64,000 bases of DNA from Nansenia antarctica (GCA_963989245.1 OZ022351.1:24660629-24724628); one strand, 5' to 3'; positions 12,201-36,184 are shown, counted from the stretch's first letter. Notes: a model not told the origin generated them from the letters alone. Numbers and translations: made by a program.

Positions 12201-12285
12201 TATAGTGGAGAATGGGGCTGGTATAAAGCTTGGTTGAGATCTGCGCTCCCACCCAAGTGGTGGTTGCTGATTGATCTAGAGAACA
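12201..12285 (-). other. per1: per1 5' UTR part of the start-codon exon
   Basis: On the minus strand a polypyrimidine tract and AG (ending at 12286) precede an untranslated stretch leading to ATG at 12198-12200. The start codon is therefore in the second exon, with a non-coding first exon further upstream, as in other vertebrate per1 genes. Confidence 0.75.
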
Positions 12286-12928
12286 CTAAGGAGAGAAGAA
12301 CATTGCTTCTTCTGCTGACTGTTCATATAAGGACAATTGATATTTCGCTGAAACTCTCAGAGAGAGTGTCAATTCACTTTCTTTTCTCTGTGTGATACAG
12401 GCCACCTGGTGGAGGGGGAAGAAAGGGGGAAAAGAGAGAAAGAGACATGTTAGACTCCATTGTGTTCTGTCAGGCATTTGCATGGCTGGACGTAACAACG
12501 ATAATACGGTGGTAGGGCTGAGGCGACTCATCAACGTAATCAATTACGGAAATATGTTGATTTATATAGGCTAATGTGCGCCGCAAAGAATTCAGATGGC
12601 TGCGCCCGGTCAAGGCATGGATTCACGATCATCTAGGCTAAACTTTAAGTGTGGGAGTATTTTAAACAGAGACCCAACAATGTGCTATATTTGTTTGCTT
12701 CAAACGGAGGCAGCCTTTTGAGTTGAATTTTATTTCGGTGCCTAATTGCACCACATGGGATGGGAGGTCTAGTTGTGTGTGTCTTTGTGTGCATGCACCC
12801 AACTGATCCTCCATTTCCAAGAGAACCGGCACAAACCAGTCCTCCTCTCTCAATCTTGAAAACCTTCAACAAAAGCGACTCAAGCAAGGTGGAGAGACTA
12901 ACTCGAACGAACCCCGATTGCCTCTCAC

Positions 12929-13095
12929 CTTGAACGCAGCCGTCAAAGTGACGCCCCGGTTTCTTATGCAGAAGGACAGTTGAAGACGAGCGTAGGCCTA
13001 AGCTGACATCACTGCCTACGCAGGTGGCGTCCTCCACTATTTATTCCCTTGAGAGAAACCAATCTTTTAAGCTGCCGGGCCCATTATATAACAAG
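12929..13095 (-). promoter_or_regulatory. per1: Candidate proximal per1 promoter and exon 1B
   Basis: A strong splice donor pattern on the minus strand (CGTTCAAG before GTGAGAGG) ends at 12929. Upstream of it are a CRE-like TGATGTCA near 13000 and TATA-like AT-rich boxes near 13040 and 13085. A short non-coding exon of about 80 nt reading toward the per1 start-codon exon would fit. This is inferred from motifs only. Confidence 0.4.
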
Positions 13096-13501
13096 AAGCC
13101 CAATCTCACGCTGTGCTCCATTTCCCTCCCATGGCCAGCCTCATGGCCACAAAGATGGGATGACGCATTGTCTGGGGCAGCAGGCTTTAAGATCAGGCCC
13201 CGACATCGTCACTCAAGGGACATCTTAAGGCGGAGTAAAGGGGATTCAGAGCAGAGGGAGATTTGTCAAGAGAACATTCAGGATAAGCCTAAATGAATGA
13301 GAACGTGTGTTCTACTGTTCATGTCCAGCAGCGACTAAATAAACATTATTTTTGTTAAAACTACTACTTGACGGCCAACATGACGCAATGAAATGACGAC
13401 AAGTAGGGGCTAACTGTAAACGTAGCCTAAATAATAGAGCTGTGATACATCCTAGGCTAGGCCTGTGTTGGTGTATTTCTAGTCGATTTAGTGTCTTCGT
13501 G

Positions 13502-13509
13502 TTATGTAA
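13502..13509. promoter_or_regulatory. D-box-like motif
   Basis: TTATGTAA matches the PAR-bZIP (DBP/TEF/E4BP4) consensus found in circadian promoters. It lies in the presumed first intron of per1. A single 8-bp match can arise by chance. Confidence 0.3.
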
Positions 13510-14047
13510 TTAGCACTAGCCTGGTCCTACACAGATGGGCGATGCACCGTGTAGCACGACACACCGTGGTGTGCCCTAGCTGGGGAGAGGGTCAGATTCG
13601 GCCCCTGGGAATGAGGATGGGGCCAACGAGTGGGCGTCCGTGGGCGTTGATGCGTGCTTCCGAGGACCAGGCAGGCAGGTGGAGGTGGTCCTGAGGAGGC
13701 TGTGGCTACTGTGAATAACAGCACCTCGTCTCCATCCCAGCCTCCTCCACACTCAGCTACCCAGCCATGCACAGACCCGTTCCCCACTCCCACACCCACA
13801 GGAAACACACTCAAATAAAGCCATACACCTCTAAATCAGAAACCATTATCTAGAGTCATGATAATGCAAAGAAGTTGCCTGTGTACGTTCTACCACTCCC
13901 CTCGAGGTTTAACAACCCTGGCTGTCAGTCTTGGGAACTCTCAGCTCCTTCCCTTCTACCAGTGATCTACTATGTCAAAACCCATTTTCAAGAGGACGTT
14001 GCCAAAATCAAAGGCTTTTTCCAATTCTGATTGAATTCTGATTGATC

Positions 14048-14051
<4 letters not shown>

Positions 14052-14091
<40 letters not shown>
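14052..14091. repeat. (TA)n microsatellite
   Basis: About 20 uninterrupted TA repeats in the presumed first intron of per1. Confidence 0.95.
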
Positions 14092-14093
<2 letters not shown>

Positions 14094-14336
14094 TTATATG
14101 GAGATCAACTCCATATAAGCATGTAGGCCTAGAATACTTTTTGCACATGTGTTTTGCATGTGTTGTTAGTTTTGTAGCTACTACTAACCTATTGCAACAG
14201 TTTAGTAGTAACTCAACTGTGGATATAGAATGTATATTAATATGTAAATCCCTCCATATCTCGCTACACCCCCATGTGGCCATGTGGCGCAACTACGACA
14301 GCGTCATGCATCGTGCGGAAGGGTCAGGTCCAAATC

Positions 14337-14482
14337 ATGGGTGCGTTCGTAAATATGCTCTGGAAATCTGATCACCACTCATGGAATGCCTCTTGTCCAA
14401 TCAAATTACTCGGTCCCTTTATGACGTTGCACCCAGTGTGCGCTCCGGCGCTCTCAGAGCGAATGTACGAACGCAGCCCCAT
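14337..14482. mobile_element. 146-bp MITE
   Basis: The ends form imperfect terminal inverted repeats: atgg-gtgcgttcgta at the left and the complement of atggggctgcgttcgtacat at the right. There is no ORF. It is a short non-autonomous DNA transposon in per1 intron 1; the superfamily is uncertain. Confidence 0.55.
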
Positions 14483-15094
14483 GTTGTTTGACAAAAACAG
14501 AAGAATAACTCACAACTTGTGGTCGAATCAATCGGGAACAAATGCTATTATTATTATTCCAATTCTATTTTCCACTGACTGAAGTGGTCGTAACAATTAC
14601 AATCAAACGAAATGCCAAAACAGACATTTAGGATTAAGGGGAAAAAATAACTGCCTTATTGACTAAGGAAAAGCCATCTTCTATCTAGACAGACTGAGCG
14701 TAATGCAAAATGCTGAAACACGACGTTTCCTACGTATGTTTGTTACCTACGATCTCAACATATGCATGTGATGTTGGGCAACATATGCACGCATGCATAG
14801 TGCACACACACGCCATCGTGTCATTTATTTGATTATGGCACATTTGTATTATTTGATTTAGCCCCGGTCATATGGGCCTAAACGCACCGACCCCTGGATG
14901 GGTCGCAGTGTCGGAATCGGCGCTAATTACATGGCTAATAATACTAATAAATACTGGGTCATATAATGGGTGTGGGTTAGGTATATATTATATGCAAAGG
15001 CTAGACGACGAAAGCAACAAGTCGCAGATAGGAAATCACATTTTTCTTTGCACACCACTCCTAATACAACAACACGAGCGTTTTACATGACATT

Positions 15095-15150
15095 TACATT
15101 CTTGCCATTTAGCAGACAGACACGCCTTATTCCAAAGCGATTTACAATCA
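15095..15150 (-). mobile_element. V-SINE-type tail fragment
   Basis: The stretch tgccatttagcagacagaca, then attccaaagcgatttacaat, is the 3' tail shared by vertebrate V-SINE-type retroposons. Other copies of the tail lie at 23433, 26390 and 38120. Only the tail is present. Confidence 0.6.
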
Positions 15151-15323
15151 ATACGATCAATATATTCGTAGTAGCTAATAACACACGAGCGCGATGTTTA
15201 CCTTTAGAAGAAGAATTGATCTTGAGTTAGTTAGTATTCCAAGAGTTCCAAAAAAATGAGTTCCAGAAAATGTCAATAAGCAAAAAATGTTGATTCGAGA
15301 TCTCTGGACCGTTCCTCTCTTAC

Positions 15324-15505
15324 CACTGATCCACTGTATGTATGACACATATTATTTTTTGCTTCAGGTGACACGCAAAAATCCACGTGCCCTGTGTACC
15401 TTCTGGACGGTAATTCTTATTCTCACAATCCCATTGGCTCGCCTTGAACAAGCCACCGCCTTGTCACGCCCACAAATGTTCTCATTGGTCACAGAGGGCG
15501 GGACT
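15324..15505 (-). promoter_or_regulatory. per1: Candidate distal per1 promoter and non-coding exon 1
   Basis: On the minus strand, within 120 bp, lie a GC box (15496-15502), two CCAAT boxes (15484-15488 and 15433-15437) and a canonical E-box CACGTG (15384-15389). A consensus splice donor (CAGTG before GTAAGAG) follows at 15323/15324. The order GC box, CCAAT, CCAAT, E-box, donor suits a CLOCK-BMAL1-driven per1 promoter with exon 1 starting below about 15380. The intron would join the acceptor at 12286. No transcript evidence is available. Confidence 0.55.
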
Positions 15506-15654
15506 AGTGGCACGGGGGGCTCTGTAGTCACGTTGTACACTGCCTGCTTCACAGCTCACAACAAACGCAGCACACCCACTGGGTCTCCCATTCCCGTAAT
15601 GTCTGAAATATATACGCACACACCAAATCTTCGAGGATAAAAAAACAACGTGTT

Positions 15655-16045
15655 TCTCCGAATAATTGAAATACTGCCAAATATAATTGTGTTTTGTTTT
15701 GTTTCACTGCATAAGTGCGCGACTGTCTTACATGTAACGATGAATTGAGAATCAAGGACCCCAATTGAAATAAGCCAGTGGCTTTCTTGGGTTTTTATCC
15801 TGTTAGTTGACCTTGTATGTAATATGTACTTTCATGTACCTACTTCTGCAAATCTTCTAATAAAGTTTTCAATCAATCAATCAATCGACTGTGAGCCATT
15901 AAACTAGAGCGCTCTAACGCAGTTTCCGCGCATTTCGCATAACGCATTTCCTCGCGCGCCGATATACCGTTAATTACGACTGCAGCAAGGCTTCTTCGCA
16001 TGCACAATTCAACGTGCCCCCCTTGCCTTGCAGGACTGAAATAGA
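15655..16045. repeat. Local duplicate, copy 1 (interrupted)
   Basis: Shares ordered blocks with 17722-17945: ataattgaaatactgc, aaactagagcgc, a degenerate gattaccgt-type stretch, cagcaaggc and caacgtgcc. In this copy a LINE-like tail ending in a tcaa repeat (about 15770-15890) splits the blocks. It is the product of a duplication followed by an insertion. Confidence 0.55.
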
Positions 16046-16095
16046 GACATCACAGACAAGGCTTGAATCCTAAAGTGTGGACTAAATCACACCTT

Positions 16096-16135
16096 TAAAT
16101 CTGAAATCTCCATCAGAGATTGGAGATTTCGGATT
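16096..16135. repeat. Short hairpin-forming inverted repeat
   Basis: The 14-mer aatctgaaatctcc is followed after 12 bases by ggagatttcggatt, its complement with one mismatch. It could form a stable stem. No function is assigned. Confidence 0.6.
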
Positions 16136-16654
16136 AGGTTTAAGCCTGGTCTGTGGACCGGCCCCAAAATGTCCCAGTCCAGTGTGAATCATCACGCATC
16201 TAGGCCAGGTTCTGAGAAAGAACAAGGGGCGTGGCCAGCCAGCACGTCTAGAACACCGTGTACAGTTCTTTAACTCTCAAATAGCTTCACTGCTGATTCA
16301 CGGGGTTGTGAACACACATTCCCTGAACACAATAGACGTTTAACTATGTGGTACGTTTCTCTCACCCTAGACCCTACTCATCCTGTCTTGCACCAATAGG
16401 GTCAGGAGTACCCTAGGGCCATTCAGGCCCTGAACACAGCAAAGACCTAGGTTCTAGGCCCTGGAAAATCTAGACAATTTGATGGCAGCTACTAGATTGC
16501 AATCAAGTGCAATACTGAAATACAACTGTGAACATTTCAAACCTGCAAACTGCGACACTTTAAATGAATGTGCAATAACACTATGTGCAATATGACAACC
16601 CTCGTGCACATAAGGTTCAGAGATGGGAAATGTTAGGATATTTATAGCATAGCA

Positions 16655-16862
16655 TAGAGTACAGCACAGTGTTTTATTTGTATAGTATAGTATAGTATAG
16701 TGGATAGTGTATATAGCCTTTATTTATGTAAACCAGCTCTTTTCCCTCTTGTTTTTAGTATTATTATCCTAGCACCAGGGGAGCCCCCCCCCACACAAAT
16801 TTCGTTGTATGGTACCTGTACTATATCAATGACAATAAAGACCATTCATTCATTCAAAAGAG
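16655..16862 (+). mobile_element. L2-like LINE 3' end
   Basis: A non-coding LINE tail ending in caatgacaataaagaccatt and a ttca short repeat. A second copy of the same family lies at 32672-32882 with the same tatag repeats and the gcaccaggggagcc block. There is no coding sequence. Confidence 0.7.
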
Positions 16863-17094
16863 TCAATCAGAAAGTTAGATCATGCAAGAGACCTGGCAAA
16901 GACATTAGGTCTAAGTAGATGTACAACATGCCATGCAAGCATTCTCCCTATAATGTCTTAGTGTACATTGCCTTATTTGATCTGTAAAGAGAGGTAGTCT
17001 AATATCAAACCTACAATCACATAGACCTATACCTACTAGAAATAGAGGTAGATAAGGCTTTTTCCCCCCCAAAGGTGTCATTCCATGTACATAC

Positions 17095-17275
17095 AGTATA
17101 TTACTGTTATATATTATTATATTGGAGTACTGTAGCGTGTCACTGTCTGTGCTACAGTTGTTGTTCCCTGTACTATTTGTACTATTTGCACTTCTGGTTA
17201 GATGCTAAACTGCATTTCGTTATCTAGTACTTGTACTCTGCAATGACAATACAATTGAATTTAATCTAATCTAGT
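17095..17275 (+). mobile_element. L2-like LINE 3' end
   Basis: The tail includes ctgcatttcgttatctagta and ctctgcaatgacaata, then a taatcta short repeat. Related tails are at 23510-23575 (plus) and, inverted, near 44262. It is 5'-truncated. Confidence 0.65.
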
Positions 17276-17559
17276 CTGTACTAGTTTGGTAACAAATCGT
17301 AAACGTTTTTCATTCATTACAAAAGGTCTCTCAGTCCACTATTATCAGTCCTATTATCAACCCAAATTTAGTTTCTTTCTCTTTTTTCACGTCTCAGATG
17401 TGTATACTTTACCATACTCTATGTGACTTTTTTATTTTTTTTATTTTTTTATAATAATACATTATTTTATTTATTTAATATTTGTGTGAAGCACATTGCA
17501 TTTATGTACGAAATGTGTGAATGATTGGCTGATTTTCCTCGAGAATCTGATCATTTGAA

Positions 17560-17640
17560 TGGACAATTAAAGAGCAGAATGTGCCTTTAAGATAAGAGTG
17601 TCCCTCTTTGAGAATGAGGAAATGTACTCAAAACGAGTAC
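17560..17640. repeat. Repeat shared with the rell1 promoter
   Basis: The block gcctttaag, then ctctttgagaatgaggaaat, recurs at 46001-46048 just before the rell1 start. The shared element looks like a dispersed repeat carrying a promoter-like piece. Confidence 0.5.
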
Positions 17641-17721
17641 ACTCTGTTCTCCCATGGACCGCTATGACTCATATATACGTGTACATATCAAACCTTGGAC
17701 AATAGACAGATGTCGTTGTTG

Positions 17722-17945
17722 TCGTTCCAATAATTGAAATACTGCGAAAATATAAATAATTACAAAAATACTCAACAAAACAAAAAAACGGTGTATATTG
17801 AGCTAAACTAGAGCGCACAATTGCACTTACACGCCACTATGTTTGCCCACCGCATTAACTGATGCACAGCTATACCATTCATTACGGTTACAGCAAGGCC
17901 TCGCATGCTGCACACAACGTGCCGAGGGCAGGGCTGAAGTGATGA
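17722..17945. repeat. Local duplicate, copy 2
   Basis: This is the uninterrupted partner of 15655-16045, with the same blocks in the same order. An E-box CACGTG lies just beyond it at 17975-17980. Confidence 0.55.
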
Positions 17946-18127
17946 CAGCGCTCTTCTCCCAGCCCACTGGGAAGCACGTGGCCGGTGGTGTGGCTGGGAG
18001 AGACAACACGGATGGTGGTGGCCAGCGCCAAATAGCTTCGGTGGTGTACTGATGTAAAAAACAATGCAATTTGAGTCGTAATAAAAATGCATGAACACGA
18101 TTGACAATGTTTAGAGATTTCGTGAGC

Positions 18128-18367
18128 TTAGAATGATAAGGTTCTATCTCCGTTTAGGGCAGTTCAGAGATATTGAGCGTCAAAGTTTTTACATTCCATT
18201 ATGTTTTGTGAGATGGAACCTTTGTATTTGATTAATTACTAACTCAAAAATGTAAACATTTAAAAAAATAACACCACACAGGCATTAATAAACACCTAAT
18301 GGATCAGATTATGTAAAAAACTCAATTTTGAAAAAAATGGAGATAGAACCTTATAATTCTACGTTCT
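18128..18367. mobile_element. 240-bp MITE
   Basis: Terminal inverted repeats of about 25 bp with few mismatches: tagaatgataaggttctatc at the left and its approximate complement (gatagaaccttataattcta) at the right. The interior is AT-rich and non-coding. It is a non-autonomous DNA transposon. Confidence 0.7.
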
Positions 18368-18879
18368 AACGTCACGATTTGGCCAGTTTCCCTTACCTGC
18401 ACGTTCCCTGTCCGCACCTGGCTTGACCGAAAGAGTCTGCAGTTAAAAATAGTTTTCCAGAAAATCAGAAAGTTTAAGCAAGAGACCTCACAAAGTGAAA
18501 GTAGGGGGGGGGGGGGGGTACATTACATTTTCCCTGTTTCCCAGTGGGAAGTGACAGTATTCCATATAGGCTATGTTGTGGTGGGATCAGTGACCTTGCC
18601 TTCACTCCATCCAGCACCTGACACCTGTTTGGTCAAGTGGTGTCATGTCCAGTTAACGTGGGAGTGCGAACTCGATCCCAGTAAACCTCCAAAGGTCTTA
18701 GAATAACCGCCAGGCGGGGTGGATGGCCTGGATCCCAGGGGGGGGAGGGGGTTGTTTTTCTGCTGTTTTGTGTTGTATTTGTTGTTATTGTTTGTATTGT
18801 ATTTTATTTGTGATAAAAAAAAGAAGAAGAAGATTATAATAAAAAGATAACCTTGGAGTGCGGACAACCTGGGGTGATT

Positions 18880-19036
18880 TATGGATATCCAGCCCTTTTA
18901 AAACCTTTGCCAAAACGTAGGCTACCTCTTCTCCCTGGCCTTTGACCTGAGTTTTTACTAGTGTTTTATCTGTTAAGCACTTTGGTCGGCTGTTTGTCGT
19001 TGTAAATGTGCTATATAAATGAACCTGACTTGACCT
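18880..19036 (+). mobile_element. LINE tail with ctatataaatga motif
   Basis: Contains taagcactttggtcggctgt, then aatgtgctatataaatgaac and a tgacttgacct short repeat, a widespread fish LINE 3' end. No ORF. Confidence 0.6.
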
Positions 19037-19259
19037 GACGACTTGACTTTTAGGATGTTCTCTGGTGTTACACATTGCTTAGGTTAGTGCATAGTGCATA
19101 GTTAGTTAGTGCATAGTGCACTGTTACATAACTGCATCCCATGTAAAGCATGACAGCATTTTTCCTGGACATTTTTCCTTGGTGGAGAAAAAAAGAATCA
19201 GGATGTTTGAATATCAATAATTAACCCCCTCCCCCCATCAAGCCTCATACACATCATAC

Positions 19260-19405
19260 ACAGAATCAGAATTCATTTTATTAAGTATATTTGCACATAC
19301 AGGAAATTGACTTGGTGGTGCATAGGACATAAAAAACAACAATATATGCAAAAATAGTTTAAAAAGACAATGGCAAAAGGGGCAATAGAACAATAATTAT
19401 GTAGG

Positions 19406-19451
<46 letters not shown>

Positions 19452-19570
19452 CAGAGGAGGGTGGGGGGGGTGAGTGGAAGTCCCAGAGTCAGTGAGAGGT
19501 GGGCTTGTTTGTGAGGCCCACTGCCATGGGGAAGGAACTTTTCAGGTGACGCAAGGTTTTGGTCTTGATA
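19260..19570 (-). mobile_element. LINE 3' fragment, minus strand, with (TG)n
   Basis: Begins cagaatcagaattcatttta, the minus-strand end of a LINE, and runs through non-coding 3' UTR-like sequence interrupted by a (TG)n at 19408-19450. The family is not resolved. Confidence 0.5.
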
Positions 19571-19904
19571 GACCGGAACCTTTTTTCCGGATGGAGGTCT
19601 TTGGAAGAGGTGGTGACTGGCGTGGGAAGGATCAGCGATGATCTTTCCTGCTCTCTTCTTACTGGTCCTGTGGAAATGACCACTTATGATGCCATTGTGG
19701 GTGAAATGTTCAGTGATGTTCTTTCATCTTTGGTGGGCTTTGTCATAATAAAACAGTTCTGTATGTAGAGAACTCTGCAGTGAGAGATTGTTCAAGTCTA
19801 CAGAAGTGCAGAAACACAAACATACTGTTGAAACAAAACCTTTTTATTTTTCTCCACAACAAATCAGTGCAACATAAGAAAAAACAAAAAAATATCTTCC
19901 GGCA

Positions 19905-20480
19905 ATGTCTTCCCTGGCTAGACATCGAGAGAGGAAGTGCCTTGAGTGTCTTATCCAGCCCTGGATAGCACCCATGTCAATATCATCACATGCCTCTTCC
20001 ATTGCCTGCAGAAGAGGCGCACATAGTGCTGACGCTCATACAACTTCCAACGCCATGCCGAAAAGACCTTCAGTTGGATTGAGGAATAGAGAGTAGGGTG
20101 GAAGGTATTGAACAAGAAATTGTGGGAGCAAGATACACGTTTTGGACCAGGGCTACACAATGGAAGCTGATATTGTCCCATACTACAACATATCTGTGTT
20201 GCTCTGCATCATCCATTATGGTCTGCCGGTACCAAAATGTTGTGTAGTCTGTCCAAAAATGTGACAATGTGGGTTGTGTTGTATGGACCAAGGTTGGCAT
20301 GGCGGTGGAGGACACCATTAGTATGTGTGATGGCAGCGGCATTGTGATGTTGCCCGCCACGTTGGCCAGGAACATCTCCAATGGCTCTGTGATCAATGAT
20401 GTTCCTTCCCCTTCTCCTGGTCTTTGTGGGGTTGAAACCCCAGCCTCATAGATGAAAATAAACTCACGAGGGAACACATT
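19905..20480 (-). pseudogene. Decayed IS630/Tc1-type DDE transposase
   Basis: On the minus strand two overlapping frames resemble a DDE transposase family seen in many fish. The first is EFIFIYEAGVSTPQR (a FIDEAGFN-type box), then GNITM and RYVVVWDNISFHC (the second catalytic Asp block). The second is FSAWRWKLYER, the region after the third acidic residue. The frame changes near 20150 and the acidic residue ahead of FSAWRW is not visible, so it is inactive. No terminal inverted repeats were found. Confidence 0.65.
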
Positions 20481-20579
20481 AGCATCCCTTTCCAGTACTC
20501 TTGGAAAACAATTGTTAGGGTGTTTTATGTATGTTGACAGGGTGTATTATTGGGTTCTTTCTGTATTGCTCTTAGGGTG

Positions 20580-20781
20580 TATTATGTAGGGGTGTATTCC
20601 AGGGTGTATTATCAGGCCTGACGTGAGGGATTGTGCAGCTGTAGAGGGTCTTCCCATGTTTATGATGTGGTCCAAACCAACAGCTGAGGGAGCAGGACAC
20701 TTCTTCACATTATCTCTCTCCCCTCCTCCACAACAGCTCAAAGCAATCTGATGCCATAGGGGTCTGACCTACACCCACACC
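20580..20781. repeat. tRNA-Glu upstream flank, copy at the itih 3' side
   Basis: This flank (tcaggcctgacgtgaggga, agctgcacaatc in complement, ccaaaccaacagctg) is the inverted counterpart of 35640-35815. Together with the tRNA it forms a unit duplicated on the other side of itih. A degenerate agggtgtattat repeat lies at 20515-20610. Confidence 0.65.
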
Positions 20782-20853
20782 TCCCTGGTGGTCTAGTGGT
20801 TAGGATTCGGCGCTCTCACCGCCGCGGCCCGGGTTCGATTCCCGGTCAGGGAA
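20782..20853 (+). tRNA. tRNA-Glu-CTC: tRNA-Glu (CTC)
   Basis: A 72-nt cloverleaf. The 7-bp acceptor stem (TCCCTGG with TCAGGGA, one G-T pair), A box TGGTCTAGTGG, anticodon loop CTCTCAC giving anticodon CTC, and B box GGTTCGATTCC are all present, with discriminator A. There is no intron. A run of five T about six bases downstream is a pol III terminator. It lies 0.6 kb beyond the itih stop. Three further identical copies are at 35376, 35542 and 36690. Confidence 0.95.
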
Positions 20854-21483
20854 CGTCCTTTTTGGTGCCCCTCTAGCAGGAGAAACAGGAACATGAAACA
20901 GGAACATGATGTTGGGCCCCTCAATGGAATTCAACATCTGGCAAGTCTGGCAAAACACGTTGACAAATTCCACATGTAGCTTCTATGGACAGCTCTCCCT
21001 ACCTCATTTCACTGCGGGGCCAATATCGCCCAAACCAGTTGCCCCGTGTATCATAGGCTTTAGACTCATTGATTGGATAAACTTACTAGCATGCAGAAAC
21101 ACATTCTGTAGTGTTTGGCTTTATTAAACACAGTCTAGTCTAGTGGATGAGAACTGTAGTAGACCTGCCTTACAAGAGAAGCCATATGCCTCCAAATATG
21201 CACACTTCTCCAAACCCAGCCACAATGCAGTGGTCAAATCGCACCAAATCGCACCAGTAATCACACCAAGCCAAAACATGGCCTCATGCAGTTCCATGAG
21301 AATAATCACACACATTGAATGAAGTGGTGGTGGGCACATTTATTTGAACAGATCTATTTAGAGAGCTGTTGTTCAAACCATTCCAGTTCTATTCTATGTT
21401 AACCATTCATTATTCACAATGATAGGACACACAGCATGTTGAAACTGTGATTCATGTGTGTGTATTGAACAGCCTGACTAGTT

Positions 21484-34392
<12,909 letters not shown>

Positions 34393-35250
34393 CAATGCAG
34401 TGATGTGCTGTGCCTATGCTAGACCCTTTCCTCAGTCCAGCTCGCTTCATCATCCCCCTTCTAAAACTGCCATCCCCCCTTTTCATCCCTTATGTCATTT
34501 TATCAATGAACATGGTATTACTGTTATTTCAACATTTAAGCCTCTTTCACACATAGTTCCCTTATAGTTTCCCAAGCTGTGCCGACCAGGCGTTTTCGCC
34601 GTTCACTCATGAGCCAAATGCCGGTAGATTCAAGTCTTGCTCCCTTTAACACATGTCGGCGTTTCCCTGGTTGTTCGATCTACTAGAACTACTAGATCTA
34701 CTAGAACTGAAAGCGGCAAGTAACAGGCACGTAACATCCATATGCTGTATAAATACATATATTTGACTACCAGCAAGACACCGGAGCACTCGTATCTATA
34801 ACAAACGCAGAGATTGTATGAGCCCCGCCTTCAGTCCAATGGGAGCGTCAAGCACAGCCTTTCCGTAGAAATACATTGCTCTCTGTCTAATGTTATATAT
34901 CTAACGTTACATGTTTTAAGGCTGATCTGTGCATGATAGTGCTGCATTTTGACATAATTCTTATCGCATTTCCCCCCGTTGAGCTGTATACCGGCACTTA
35001 TTAAAGTGAAGTGCTCTTATGACACTTAACTCCTCCTACTGTCCCCGCTCGTTCCTGGTCTGTTGTGTATAATGGAGAACGTATCCTACCCGTACCATGC
35101 CGAACTTTTCAAATGCGTGCCGTGCTGAGCCGTACCGGTCTGGTCAATGGAAAAGCGCAAGTACAGTCCCACTTCATCTCATTCAGTCTTGAAGTAGTGT
35201 CAGAGGAATCTTTAGACTTCACTCCAGTACCTTGTACATGAGTGAAGTTT
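34393..35250. other. Intergenic stretch without recognised genes
   Basis: Mixed unique-looking DNA between the inverted duplication and the tRNA-Glu pair. No ORF with family resemblance and no clear repeat was recognised. Confidence 0.4.
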
Positions 35251-35252
35251 AC

Positions 35253-35375
35253 TTGATTGATTGATTGATTGATACATTTCCTTCCAATTTCTGTATTCAC
35301 TCTCAGGCCTGCCGGCTGGTACGCTCCCTCTGCATGACCCTTGTTTCTCCTGCTGGAGGGGCACCAAAAGGGACG
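35253..35375 (-). repeat. tRNA-Glu downstream flank with (TCAA)n
   Basis: On the minus strand the tRNA at 35376 is followed by gcagagggagcgtaccagcc, then gcaggcctgagagtgaatac and an aatc short repeat. The same flank follows the tRNA at 36690. The short-repeat ending is retroposon-like. Confidence 0.6.
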
Positions 35376-35447
35376 TTCCCTGACCGGGAATCGAACCCGG
35401 GCCGCGGCGGTGAGAGCGCCGAATCCTAACCACTAGACCACCAGGGA
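35376..35447 (-). tRNA. tRNA-Glu-CTC: tRNA-Glu (CTC)
   Basis: Identical 72-nt sequence to the copy at 20782, on the minus strand. It has CTC anticodon and intact stems, with a run of four T shortly downstream as terminator. It forms a head-to-tail pair with 35542-35613 at a spacing of 166 bp. Confidence 0.95.
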
Positions 35448-35541
35448 GGTGTGGGTGTAGGCTAGACCCCTATACTGCTGGCTGCTACACTCCCTCTGAA
35501 TGTCCCTGGTTTCTCCTGCTGGAGGGGCACCAAAAGGGACG

Positions 35542-35613
35542 TTCCCTGACCGGGAATCGAACCCGGGCCGCGGCGGTGAGAGCGCCGAATCCTAACCACT
35601 AGACCACCAGGGA
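35542..35613 (-). tRNA. tRNA-Glu-CTC: tRNA-Glu (CTC)
   Basis: Second member of the tandem minus-strand pair, identical in the mature sequence. The intervening flank (ctccagcaggagaaaccagg) is shared by all copies. Confidence 0.95.
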
Positions 35614-35639
35614 GGTGTGGGGGTAGGCTAGACCCCTAT

Positions 35640-35815
35640 TGCATCATATTACTGTAAGCTGTGAGGCGTCCTGCCCCCTCAGCTGTTGGTTTGGACCTCA
35701 TCATAAACAGCTGCACAATCCCTCACTTCAGGGGAGCATTCCATCAACGTCGCTAAAGGAAAATCTAGGCTTATTTTGATGAAATACCCCCCAGCAGGCC
35801 TAATAATACACCCTC
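35640..35815. repeat. tRNA-Glu upstream flank, copy at the itih 5' side
   Basis: Contains cagctgttggtttggacctc, cagctgcacaatccctcac and ggcctaataatacaccct, matching the complement of 20580-20700. It is part of the unit duplicated in opposite orientation on both sides of itih. Confidence 0.65.
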
Positions 35816-35869
35816 TCACCCTCTGAATCTCTAATGATCTCACCCTCTGAATCTCTCCCTTGTCGCTGG

Positions 35870-35950
35870 TTTGATCCACTTTCTCAGGAGTAAAGTGGCA
35901 TGTGCTCTTGAGCAAGGCACTTAACCCCTAATTGCTGACTAAAAATTCCA
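35870..35950 (+). mobile_element. SINE core fragment
   Basis: Contains ctcttgagcaaggcacttaa followed by cccctaattgctg, the conserved central domain of vertebrate V-SINE/DeuSINE-type elements. Neither head nor tail is complete. Confidence 0.5.
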
Positions 35951-35964
35951 ACAATTGACTGACA

Positions 35965-36126
35965 AGTTGATTGCATGGCAATATAACAACTATTGTTGTT
36001 ATTACTATTATTATTATTATTCCACATCCCTAGAGGTGTACAAGTACCAACACACACTTCAGGGCCTCATGCCGTCCTGAGGTCTGCTCTGCTCTGCTGG
36101 ACATTCCTCCTGTATAAAGAACACAG

Positions 36127-36184
<58 letters not shown>

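Noticed and set aside
34973..35110. Promoter or gene fragment near the tRNA cluster
   Set aside because: No ORF, splice pattern or repeat family could be supported.
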